Source: Weizmannia acidilactici (GTDB lineage Bacteria > Bacillota > Bacilli > Bacillales > Bacillaceae_C). From it: DNA of 23,553 nucleotides. The stretch lies in contig NZ_BKZR01000048.1 in the NCBI RefSeq assembly GCF_008974225.1, positions 1 through 23,553 of the forward strand, read 5' to 3'. The notes beneath the pieces are model-generated. The model saw nothing but the letters and a program-made list of their open reading frames with translations. It had not been told where the DNA came from and did not search any database. Positions 1-6,703 of this stretch are shown here, piece by piece; position 1 is the stretch's first letter, and every line of letters begins with the position of its first letter. Position numbers and translations under genes: made by a program.

Positions 1-116
1 CTTCTAAGGACTGTTTGGCGAGGAAATTCTGTCACGAATGGTCTTAATAGAGCTTCTAAGGACCGTTAGGCGAGGAAATTCTGTCACGAATGGTCTTAAT
101 AGAGCTTCTAAGGAGA
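1..116. repeat. Tandem 52-bp intergenic repeat (locus A)
   Basis: Two nearly identical 52-bp units lie at 1-52 and 53-104, and a third begins at 105 and breaks off after about 10 bases. Each unit carries a core that begins ATGGTC (positions 38 and 90) and runs 27 bases. In the copy at 38 the core ends with GGACC followed by GTTAG; in the copy at 90 the end is altered. The same period and core layout recur at 6333-6618. The array starts at the window edge, so more copies may lie upstream. No open reading frame or insertion-sequence end explains it. Confidence 0.85.
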
Positions 117-173
117 GAACGTATTTTGTTTTGTGTAAATGGTCATACTTACCAATTAAGTAGATGATCATTT

Positions 174-347
174 ATGCGAAATTTTCGCGATATGACGATT
201 AGAGAACTGGCCAGTCAACGCCAAACTGTAGACGATGTTCAAAATATGATAAGAGATCTATTTAAAGAGACACTTCAAACCATATTTGAAGCCGAAACTG
301 TCCTAAGCACAGTGTCAATGGAATTCATACTGGAAATAGCCGTAACG
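174..347 (+). pseudogene. IS256-family transposase N-terminal remnant
   Basis: The reading frame from 174 encodes a typical start of an IS256-like (mutator-type) transposase: an ELASQ segment, then DDVQNMIRDLFKETLQ and FEAE. In intact relatives a HLGYEK block follows. Here that block is missing and the frame changes. The next recognisable family motif, VNGIHTGNSRNG, is read in another frame at about 317-352. After that the similarity ends, and nothing is recognisable up to about 598. The fragment lacks all catalytic DDE residues and cannot be active. The family call rests on motif memory, not on a search. Confidence 0.55.
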
Positions 348-598
348 GCTTTTCCCTTCCTTTTAGCAGAACCCTGGCAGGTGCTCGAGTTGCTTTCCAG
401 CAAGTAGGAAGCACCGTGTGTACACTGAGAAACATTTTATAAATGTGGTTAAACCCACAGAGGGAGAAAGAATTGTCCTAATGATCCATTATCTAGAAAT
501 ATCCCGGGATACCCAAAAAATTTGACTTATGACTGGAAGCAAGCAGGTAATTCAGGCTCTGAAGCAAGGGGCTAAAAATAATATACGAGGGGGAGAGG

Positions 599-1663
599 AT
601 GATGAGTCCGGATACGATTCCGGTCCGCAAAGGGGAAGAACTGGATTTAACAAAACTGCAGGCCTATTTGCGGGAACATATCCCGGAAATGCCCGATGCG
701 CCGCTGAAAATGTCGCAGTTTTCGGCCGGCCGCTCAAATTTGACGTATCAATTGAAAGCGGGTGCATGGGAAGCGGTGCTGAGGCGCCCTCCGCTCGGCC
801 CGGTTGCTCCGAAAGCCCATGATATGGGGCGCGAATTCCGCGTTTTGAAGGCGCTTCAACCGTTTTTCGCGCTGGCGCCGAAAGTGTATCTTTATGAAGA
901 AGACCCATCCGTCGTTGGAGCGCCGTTTTTTATCATGGAAAGGAGACACGGTGTTGTGCTGGATACGTCTTTTCCTACTGGTGTGGAGCCTACAAAGGAA
1001 AAGTGCCGGAAAATTTCTGAGATCATGGTCGAACGGCTCGTGGAACTGCACGCGATTCCGTATGAAGAAACGGGGCTTCTTGCGATGTCAAAGCCGGACG
1101 GATTTTTCGAACGCCAGGTGCATGGCTGGATTGAGCGTTACAACCGCGCGAAAACGGACGACATTCCGGAAGTGGAGCCGCTCATCGACTATTTGCGGGA
1201 CCATATTCCGAAGCAAAGCGGTGCCGCGGTGATCCATTATGACTACAAGCTCAACAATGCGATGTTGAGCGAAGACTTTTCGAAAATGGTCGGCCTGTTT
1301 GACTGGGAAATGGCTACAGTCGGCGACCCGCTTGCGGATCTCGGCGTCGCCCTCAGCTACTGGACGGAAAAGGATGATCCGGAGTTGATCAAGCAGGGGA
1401 CCGGTGAACCGTCTGTCACGGTCATGGACGGCTTTATGACGCGCCGCGAGTTTATCGAAGCCTACGCGAAAAAAAGCGGCCGTGACGTCTCGAACATTGA
1501 TTACTATTTGATTTTCGGTTACTTTAAGCTCGCCGGCATCTGCCAGCAGATTTACTACCGCTATAAACGCGGCCAAACTCTGGACCAGCGCTTCGCCCAC
1601 CTCGGCACCGTCGTCCGCAGTCTCATCCGGTACGCGGCCGAAGTGGCGGATAAGGTGAGGTAG
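599..1663 (+). CDS. APH-fold phosphotransferase (ACAD10/11-like kinase domain)
   Basis: This 354-residue soluble protein has the aminoglycoside-phosphotransferase/choline-kinase fold. Visible landmarks are the nucleotide-loop region FSAGRSN (41-46), a glutamate in REF (78-80), the catalytic loop HYDYKLNN (213-220, with H213, D215 and N220) and the metal-binding FDWE (234-237) followed by GDPLADLG. The loop reads HYDY instead of the more common HGDY. Members of this subfamily usually sit beside acyl-CoA dehydrogenases. Relatives such as LvaA of Pseudomonas and human ACAD11 phosphorylate hydroxyacyl-CoA substrates, so a role in acyl-CoA breakdown is more likely than drug resistance, but that is inference. 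A purine-rich ribosome site (GAGGGGGAGAGG) precedes tandem ATG codons at 599 and 602. No co-directional partner is close enough to form an operon. Confidence 0.8.
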   Translation: MMSPDTIPVRKGEELDLTKLQAYLREHIPEMPDAPLKMSQFSAGRSNLTYQLKAGAWEAVLRRPPLGPVAPKAHDMGREFRVLKALQPFFALAPKVYLYEEDPSVVGAPFFIMERRHGVVLDTSFPTGVEPTKEKCRKISEIMVERLVELHAIPYEETGLLAMSKPDGFFERQVHGWIERYNRAKTDDIPEVEPLIDYLRDHIPKQSGAAVIHYDYKLNNAMLSEDFSKMVGLFDWEMATVGDPLADLGVALSYWTEKDDPELIKQGTGEPSVTVMDGFMTRREFIEAYAKKSGRDVSNIDYYLIFGYFKLAGICQQIYYRYKRGQTLDQRFAHLGTVVRSLIRYAAEVADKVR

Positions 1664-1841
1664 GGGGCTTCTTGGGGGAAGGGATTACCTGCTCTAAAAA
1701 TAATTCAATTTAGTATCTGTTGTAACTTGTAGAGTGCGAGTCTGACATGGCGGGGATTGACCCGCCTGTTTGCCGACGATCTCGAGTGGCACGGTAAGCC
1801 TGTCGGTTATGAATAGGCGGCGGGCGGCTGGAATTCTAGTT

Positions 1842-2020
1842 TTGTCGTCGATCCCCAGTAGCGCACAAAACCCGGGAGATCGACGACAATTTTTTGATAG
1901 TGGATTTGTTCAGGAATATAGAGATGGAGCGGATTTTGCGGATTGGTTAAAATTTTGGGCTGGATGGAAGGAAAATAAGGGGGCGGGAGAGAATAGTTAT
2001 AATATAGAGGTTTTTTGGGG
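1842..2020 (+). promoter_or_regulatory. CRISPR leader with 12-bp hairpin
   Basis: A perfect 12-bp inverted repeat, TTGTCGTCGATC at 1842-1853 and its complement at 1878-1889, has inner CCC/GGG pairing and is followed by six T. It ends about 130 bases before the first CRISPR repeat. From memory, similar GTCGTCGA hairpins precede arrays in thermophilic Bacillaceae, so this is probably the leader, or the terminator of a lost cas operon. The stretch 1664-1841 holds no recognisable gene, only a short open tail that stops at 1814-1816. Confidence 0.55.
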
Positions 2021-2182
2021 GTTTTTATATTACCTAAAAGGAATTGAAACTGAGAAAAAACTCTGGCAAGACAGAATCAAAGATGCGTTTTTATATTACC
2101 TAAAAGGAATTGAAACGCAATGGGTAGCGGGCTCGGATTGGCAACAAAGTCAGTTTTTATATTACCTAAAAGGAATTGAAGC
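2021..2182 (+). CRISPR. Orphan CRISPR array, 3 repeats and 2 spacers (type I-B-like repeat)
   Basis: Three 30-bp repeats lie at 2021-2050, 2087-2116 and 2153-2182. They begin GTTTTTATATTACC and end GGAATTGAAAC. Two 36-bp spacers lie at 2051-2086 and 2117-2152. The last repeat differs from the others only near its 3' end (GC instead of AC), the usual sign of the leader-distal end. Transcription would therefore run on the plus strand from the hairpin leader upstream. The repeat resembles type I-B repeats of Bacillaceae and clostridia. No cas gene is present in the window, so the array must use Cas proteins encoded elsewhere or be a relic. Positions 2183-2380 show no further repeat. Confidence 0.93.
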
Positions 2183-2387
2183 AATCCCTGCAATCCAGCC
2201 TGTCCAAAGATGGTGCCCCATGTCCTATAACGAATTAAAACTAGTAGCTCATCCTCGCTATATGCCGCATTACCTCATTTTACCTCACCTGCAAACCTGC
2301 GCCCCATTCTTGAACCCTATCACTTTTCCACAAAACCTCAAACAAGCATTTCCCCTCAAAAAATCGTAAACTATTAAACGAAGGGAG

Positions 2388-3815
2388 ATGGAGCTATTGG
2401 AAAATTACCTGATGTACATTAACGGTGAATGGACAGGGGAAGAGCTGCCGAAAATGGAAGTGGACAACCCGGCAGTCAATGAAGTGATAGCGACTGTTCC
2501 GAAAGGCGGGAAAAAGGAAGCTGAGCTTGCGGCTGATGCTGCGTATGCCGCTTTTCCGGCGTGGGCGGCGCTGTCCGCTTACGAACGGAGCGCGTACCTC
2601 CGCACCTGGTTCAATCTGATTCAGGAAAACGAAAATGAGCTCGCCAGGACGATGACAATCGAACAGGGCAAGCCGCTCAAGGAGGCGATCGGGGAAATGC
2701 GCTATGCGAACGGGTTTATCGAGTGGTTTGCCGAAGAAGGGAAACGCATTTACGGCGAAACAATCCCGGCATCGGTTACGAACAAGCGGCTGTTCGTCCA
2801 TAAACAGCCGGTCGGAGTCGTGGCTGCGATTACCCCGTGGAACTTCCCGGCCGCAATGATCACCCGGAAAGTGGCGCCTGCCCTTGCTGCCGGCTGCACG
2901 GTCGTCATTAAACCGGCAAAACAAACGCCGCTCACTGCATTGAAACTTGCGGAACTCGCCGCAAAAGCCGGCATTCCGAAAGGCGTCATCAATGTCGTCA
3001 CCGGAAGCGCAAAAGAAATCGGGGATGTCTGGCTTGCAGATGAGCGTGTCCGCAAGCTGACGTTTACCGGATCCACTGAAGTCGGCAAACTGCTCATGCG
3101 CGGCTCGGCCGATACCGTGAAAAAAGTGTCGCTTGAACTGGGCGGGCATGCGCCGGTTATCGTTACGAAAAACGCGGACCTCGACAAAGCGGTGGAAGGC
3201 ACGGTCGCGGCGAAATTCCGCAATGCCGGCCAGACTTGCGTATGCTCCAACCGCATTTATGTACAGGAAGAAGTGTATGAAGCTTTTACAAAAAAATTCA
3301 CCGAAAAAGTGAAGGCGCTCCGCATCGGCAACGGTTTGGAAGAAGGAACGGATATCGGGCCGCTGATCGACAAAAATGCGGTTGAAAAAGTCGAAAAGCA
3401 TGTGAAAGACGCGGTCGAAAAAGGCGCCAAGGTGGAAACGGGCGGAAGTGTGAAAGAAGGGCTTTTCTTTGAACCGACTGTCATTTCCAATGTGACCGAT
3501 GACATGTTATGCATGAACGAAGAAACATTCGGGCCGCTCGCGCCGGTGACGAAATTTGCCGGTATCGATGAAGCGATTAAACGCGCCAATGACTCGATTT
3601 ACGGGCTGGCTGCATATGTATTCACGGAAAACATTTCGGAAGGCATCAAAATCGCTGAAGGCCTAGAATACGGCATTGTCGGGCTGAACGACGGGCTCCC
3701 GTCCACCCCGCAGGCTCCGTTCGGCGGCTTCAAGCAGAGCGGGCTCGGCAGGGAAGGCGGACGCTACGGTATCGAAGAATTTTTGGAAGTCAAATATATT
3801 TCACTTGGATTGTAA
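2388..3815 (+). CDS. gabD: NAD(P)-dependent aldehyde dehydrogenase, GabD-like (succinate-semialdehyde dehydrogenase family)
   Basis: This 475-residue cytosolic ALDH has every family landmark: TPWNFP (149-154), the cofactor lysine in IKPAK (K175), FTGSTEVGK (226-234), the general base E250 in ELGG, the catalytic C284 in GQTC, and EETFGP (378-383). The N-terminal MYINGEW and FRNAGQTCVCSNR are typical of the GabD branch, which oxidises succinate semialdehyde to succinate, but the substrate is not proven. The ATG at 2388 directly abuts the ribosome site AAGGGAG. An in-frame TTG at 2397 is better spaced, giving a protein that starts LENYLMYINGEW. The gene stands alone, with the CRISPR array upstream and a strong terminator 6 bases after the stop. 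The symbol reflects family resemblance only. Confidence 0.88.
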   Translation: MELLENYLMYINGEWTGEELPKMEVDNPAVNEVIATVPKGGKKEAELAADAAYAAFPAWAALSAYERSAYLRTWFNLIQENENELARTMTIEQGKPLKEAIGEMRYANGFIEWFAEEGKRIYGETIPASVTNKRLFVHKQPVGVVAAITPWNFPAAMITRKVAPALAAGCTVVIKPAKQTPLTALKLAELAAKAGIPKGVINVVTGSAKEIGDVWLADERVRKLTFTGSTEVGKLLMRGSADTVKKVSLELGGHAPVIVTKNADLDKAVEGTVAAKFRNAGQTCVCSNRIYVQEEVYEAFTKKFTEKVKALRIGNGLEEGTDIGPLIDKNAVEKVEKHVKDAVEKGAKVETGGSVKEGLFFEPTVISNVTDDMLCMNEETFGPLAPVTKFAGIDEAIKRANDSIYGLAAYVFTENISEGIKIAEGLEYGIVGLNDGLPSTPQAPFGGFKQSGLGREGGRYGIEEFLEVKYISLGL

Positions 3816-3820
3816 TCTTC

Positions 3821-3856
3821 AAAAAAGCAGCGGGTGCAGGCCCGCCGCTTTTTTTA
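3821..3856 (+). terminator. Rho-independent terminator after aldehyde dehydrogenase
   Basis: GCAGCGGG and CCCGCCGC form a GC-rich hairpin, with A residues before it and a run of T after it. Confidence 0.88.
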
Positions 3857-3929
3857 CACATCAAAAAATTTTAGTCAGAAAATCTTACAAAAGTAAAAAA
3901 CAATTCAAATTTTAACGTTATAATAAATT

Positions 3930-3959
3930 TTGTCAATACATACAACATTATGCTATTAT
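3930..3959 (+). promoter_or_regulatory. SigA-type promoter for the amino acid ABC operon
   Basis: TTGTCA at 3930-3935 and TATTAT at 3954-3959 are 18 bases apart, and a TG lies one base before the -10 (extended -10). It sits 40 bases before the start codon. A second TATAAT-like -10 at 3919-3924 lacks a good -35. Confidence 0.55.
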
Positions 3960-3999
3960 TTGAGTAGATTTGAAAATTGAAAAAACAGGGGGAGAAAAG

Positions 4000-4803
4000 A
4001 TGAAGAAATTTGCGGCATCCGTGCTTGCATTGATTCTTGTTTTGGCGCTTTCGGCATGCGGATTAAGCAAAACCAGCAGCGGCACGGAGACGAAAAAAAC
4101 GATCAAAGTCGACACGAACGCTGCGTATGCGCCGTTTGAATACATGGATAAAGGGCAGATTATCGGCTTTGACGTCGATGTCATGAATGCCCTCGCCAAA
4201 GAATCCGGCTACAGGGTCCAGTTGAAAAACATCGGCTGGGATCCTTTGTTTGTCGAAGTGAAAAACAAATCGGCGGATATGGCCATTTCCTCGATTACGA
4301 TCACGAAAGAACGCGCGCAGACGTATGATTTTTCGGTGCCGTATTTCCTGTCGACGAACGAAATTTTAGTACCGGAAAAGAGCGATATTAAAAGCGCGGC
4401 GGATTTAAAAGGCAAGACTGTCGCCGTCCAAAGCGGAACGACCGCCCAGGAAGTATTGGAAGGCTTGTTTGGAAAAAATAACAAAAACATTAAAAAGTTC
4501 AAGCAAAACACAACGGCCATCATGGATTTGGTCGAAGGCGGATCCGATGCGGTCGTTGCGGATAATACGGTTGTGGAGGAATACGCGAAAAACAACCCGG
4601 ACAAAAAGCTGAAAGTCATCAAAGATACGAAGGCGTTCCCTGCCGAATATTACGGCCTGATGTTCCCGAAAGGCAGCAAACTGAAAGCGGATTTCGACAA
4701 AGCGATCAATAAAATTTACGACAACGGCACCTACACCAAAATCTATAAAAAATGGTTCAAAACCGAACCGGATATTCAAAAACTGAAAGCCCAGCAGAAA
4801 TAA
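4000..4803 (+). CDS. artP: Amino acid ABC transporter substrate-binding lipoprotein (ArtP-like)
   Basis: This 267-residue solute-binding protein captures an amino acid outside the membrane and hands it to the permease. MKKFAASVLALILVL is a classic signal peptide ending in a lipobox, LSAC, with lipidation at C20. The family-3 binding domain follows: AAYAPFEY, GFDVDVMNALA, the ligand-contacting stretch ISSITITKERA, then TYDFSVPYF. The pattern is closest to the arginine/lysine binding protein ArtP (YqiX) of Bacillus, but glutamine or cystine binding cannot be excluded. The start is set by the site AGGGGGAG six bases before ATG 4000; an upstream TTG at 3970 would spoil the signal peptide. It is the first gene of a three-gene operon, followed by two intercistronic hairpins. 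Confidence 0.85.
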   Translation: MKKFAASVLALILVLALSACGLSKTSSGTETKKTIKVDTNAAYAPFEYMDKGQIIGFDVDVMNALAKESGYRVQLKNIGWDPLFVEVKNKSADMAISSITITKERAQTYDFSVPYFLSTNEILVPEKSDIKSAADLKGKTVAVQSGTTAQEVLEGLFGKNNKNIKKFKQNTTAIMDLVEGGSDAVVADNTVVEEYAKNNPDKKLKVIKDTKAFPAEYYGLMFPKGSKLKADFDKAINKIYDNGTYTKIYKKWFKTEPDIQKLKAQQK

Positions 4804-4813
4804 TTTTTCAAGT

Positions 4814-4874
4814 GCAGCCGGTGCGCGCCGGCTGCTTCATAAACTGTATATTGCGTAACTTAAGGTTGCGCAAT
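4814..4874 (+). promoter_or_regulatory. Two intercistronic hairpins between binding protein and permease genes
   Basis: Hairpin 1 pairs GCAGCCGG (4814-4821) with CCGGCTGC (4828-4835). Hairpin 2 pairs ATTGCGTAAC (4850-4859) with GTTGCGCAAT (4865-4874) through one wobble and a five-base loop. Neither has a proper T tract. Such structures usually stabilise the upstream message or partly attenuate readthrough, so the binding protein is made in excess over the membrane parts. That role is inferred. Confidence 0.6.
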
Positions 4875-4895
4875 TTTGGCCTAGGGAGGAAACAC

Positions 4896-5552
4896 ATGGA
4901 TATTCGCTTTGATATCATCATCGAATATTTGCCGTATTTGTTGAAAGGAACGCTTTTAACGATCGGGCTTTCCGTGGCGGGTATATTGTTCGGTATGCTT
5001 TTAGGGCTCTTGATCGGGCTCGGGGAAATGATACGGAATAAAATCCTCGCTCTCCCGTTCCTGTGCTATGTCGGGTTTTTCCGCGGAACGCCGCTGTTTG
5101 TGCAAATTTTGATCGTCAACTTCGGCGCTGTGCCGCTATTTTTAGGGAAAACGAACGGGATTGTCGCCGGGGTGATTGCCCTTTCGCTTAACTCAGCCGC
5201 GTATGTGGCGGAAATTTTGCGGGGCGGCGTGCAGTCCATCGAAAAAGGGCAGATGGAAGCAGCCCGTTCGCTTGGGCTCAGCCATGTACAGGCAATGCGC
5301 TATGTCATTCTGCCTCAGGCTTTTAAAAGGATGATCCCGCCGCTTGGCAATGAATTTATCGTACTCATTAAGGATTCATCGCTCGTATCCGTTATTGCCG
5401 CACCTGAAATTGTATATTGGGCGCAGGCGATGGAAACGCAGTATTACCGGGTTTGGGAGCCGTATCTGACAGCTGCCTTCCTTTATCTCGTTTTGACGCT
5501 TTCCCTCAGCTTCCTTTTACGCTTCATAGAAAGAAGGTTGGCAACAGAATGA
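4896..5552 (+). CDS. artQ: Amino acid ABC transporter permease (HisM/ArtQ family)
   Basis: This 218-residue integral membrane protein forms the translocation path with the neighbouring ATPase. About five hydrophobic segments are visible, starting at LLKGTLLTIGLSVAGILFGM. The cytoplasmic coupling loop is clear as EAARSLGLSHVQAMRYVILP, the EAA motif that docks on the ATPase. The HisM-type pattern FFRGTPLFVQ is also present. The start is ATG 4896, with a strong site AGGGAGG 6-12 bases before it; the longer reading frame that overlaps the binding protein gene is not needed. The last codons overlap the ATPase start (ATGA), so the two genes are translationally coupled. Confidence 0.9.
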   Translation: MDIRFDIIIEYLPYLLKGTLLTIGLSVAGILFGMLLGLLIGLGEMIRNKILALPFLCYVGFFRGTPLFVQILIVNFGAVPLFLGKTNGIVAGVIALSLNSAAYVAEILRGGVQSIEKGQMEAARSLGLSHVQAMRYVILPQAFKRMIPPLGNEFIVLIKDSSLVSVIAAPEIVYWAQAMETQYYRVWEPYLTAAFLYLVLTLSLSFLLRFIERRLATE

Positions 5553-6271
5553 TCAAAGTGGTGAATTTGAAAAAATCTTTCGGGGATAACGAGGTGCTGA
5601 AAAACATCAATGTCGAGATCAAACCGCAGGAAGTGGTCGTCGTCATCGGCCCGTCCGGTTCGGGGAAATCGACTTTCCTGCGCTGCATCAATCTGCTTGA
5701 GACGATCACAGACGGCCATGTATACATAGAAGGTGTTGATATCGCGGATAAGTCGACGAATATCAATAAAATCCGCACAGAAGTCGGCATGGTGTTCCAG
5801 CAGTTTAATCTTTTTCCACATATGACCGTTCTGGAAAACATTACCCTTTCTCCAATCAAGGTGCGGAAGCTTTCAAAAGAAGCAGCAAAGCAGAAGGCGC
5901 TTGAACTTTTGCGCAAAGTTGGGCTCGAAGAAAAAGCGGACGCGTATCCGGATTCGTTATCGGGTGGGCAAAAGCAGCGGATTGCGATCGCCCGCGCGCT
6001 TGCGATGGAACCGAAAATCATGTTGTTTGATGAACCGACGTCTGCGCTTGACCCGGAAATGGTCGGGGAAGTGCTCGAAGTCATGAGGAGCCTGGCAAAA
6101 GACGGCATGACAATGGTCGTCGTCACGCATGAAATGGGCTTTGCCCGAGAAGTCGGGGACCGCGTCCTGTTTATGGACGGCGGCTATATTGTCGAAGAAA
6201 ACACGCCGCAGGAACTGTTCGAAAACCCGCAGGAAGAACGGACAAAAGCATTCTTGAGCAAGGTGCTGTAA
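5549..6271 (+). CDS. artR: Amino acid ABC transporter ATP-binding protein (ArtR/GlnQ family)
   Basis: This 240-residue ATPase energises the importer. It has Walker A GPSGSGKST, a Q-loop at VFQQFNLFPH, the signature LSGGQKQR, Walker B IMLFDEPTSALDP and the switch histidine in VVTHEM. The length and the motif VVVTHEMGFAREV are typical of polar amino acid uptake ATPases. The ATG at 5549 overlaps the permease stop as ATGA, so it is translated by coupling. A terminator follows within two bases of the stop, ending the operon. Confidence 0.92.
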   Translation: MIKVVNLKKSFGDNEVLKNINVEIKPQEVVVVIGPSGSGKSTFLRCINLLETITDGHVYIEGVDIADKSTNINKIRTEVGMVFQQFNLFPHMTVLENITLSPIKVRKLSKEAAKQKALELLRKVGLEEKADAYPDSLSGGQKQRIAIARALAMEPKIMLFDEPTSALDPEMVGEVLEVMRSLAKDGMTMVVVTHEMGFAREVGDRVLFMDGGYIVEENTPQELFENPQEERTKAFLSKVL

Positions 6272-6272
6272 G

Positions 6273-6321
6273 AAGGGGCTGCCCCGAAAGCAGGATCCGA
6301 GGCTTTCGGAGCAGCCTTTTT
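6273..6321 (+). terminator. Terminator of the amino acid ABC operon
   Basis: A long stem pairs AAGGGGCTGCCCCGAAAGC (6273-6291) with GCTTTCGGAGCAGCC (6302-6316). It allows a small mismatch and ends in a run of T. Confidence 0.9.
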
Positions 6322-6332
6322 ACATAGAGGGA

Positions 6333-6622
6333 AGAATGGCATGCTTACCACTACGGATCATTAACCCGGAATTAAAGCCATGATATGGTCTGAGAAGTCA
6401 CAACAAGACCATTAGCAAAAAATGAAAGCCGTGTAATGATTCCGAGAATCCGCCTCGGGACCGAAAGCTTGGAATTGAAATGGTGTAATGGTTCTGAGAC
6501 GCCACAACAAGACCATTAGCAAAAAATGAAAGCCGTGTGATGGTTCCGAGATGCCTCATCAAGACCGTTAACCAAGAACGAAAAGCGAGTTATGGTTCAT
6601 AGAAGCCCTATTAGGACCAATT
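6333..6622. repeat. Tandem 52-bp intergenic repeat (locus B), five or six units
   Basis: Cores that begin ATGGTY (ATGATT in one copy) and end RGACC, mostly followed by RTTA, start at 6385, 6436, 6488, 6540 and 6592. Their spacing is 51, 52, 52 and 52. A degenerate sixth core ends GATC at 6359, exactly one period earlier. The core is 27 bases, or 26 in the first copy. Between cores lies an A-rich linker such as GCAAAAAATGAAAGCC. The period and core match locus A at 1-116, although the linkers differ. The whole 6322-6703 gap holds nothing else I can recognise. Confidence 0.82.
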
Positions 6623-6703
6623 ATCCCATTCACAGCTTTAAAAAATTAAAATTTATACCTGATAAGCCAAATGACCAGCGTAAATGTCGGAAACTCCCTG
6701 CAG

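Noticed and set aside
552..908. Minus- and plus-strand frames overlapping the phosphotransferase start
   Set aside because: They have no ribosome site and their composition follows from the codon bias of the real gene.
1720..1816. A short open tail ending WHGKPVGYE before a stop at 1814, considered as the end of a cas gene
   Set aside because: It is only about 20 codons long, is preceded by a stop, and I could not match it to a Cas1, Cas2 or Cas4 C-terminus.
1770..2369. A 199-residue plus-strand reading frame through the CRISPR region
   Set aside because: Its repeated FLYYLKGIE peptide is just the translation of the CRISPR repeats, and it has no ribosome site or recognisable domain.
2394..3401. 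A 335-residue frame opposite the aldehyde dehydrogenase gene
   Set aside because: It is an antisense shadow of a high-confidence ALDH. The peptide is rich in Arg, His and Phe and has no motif.
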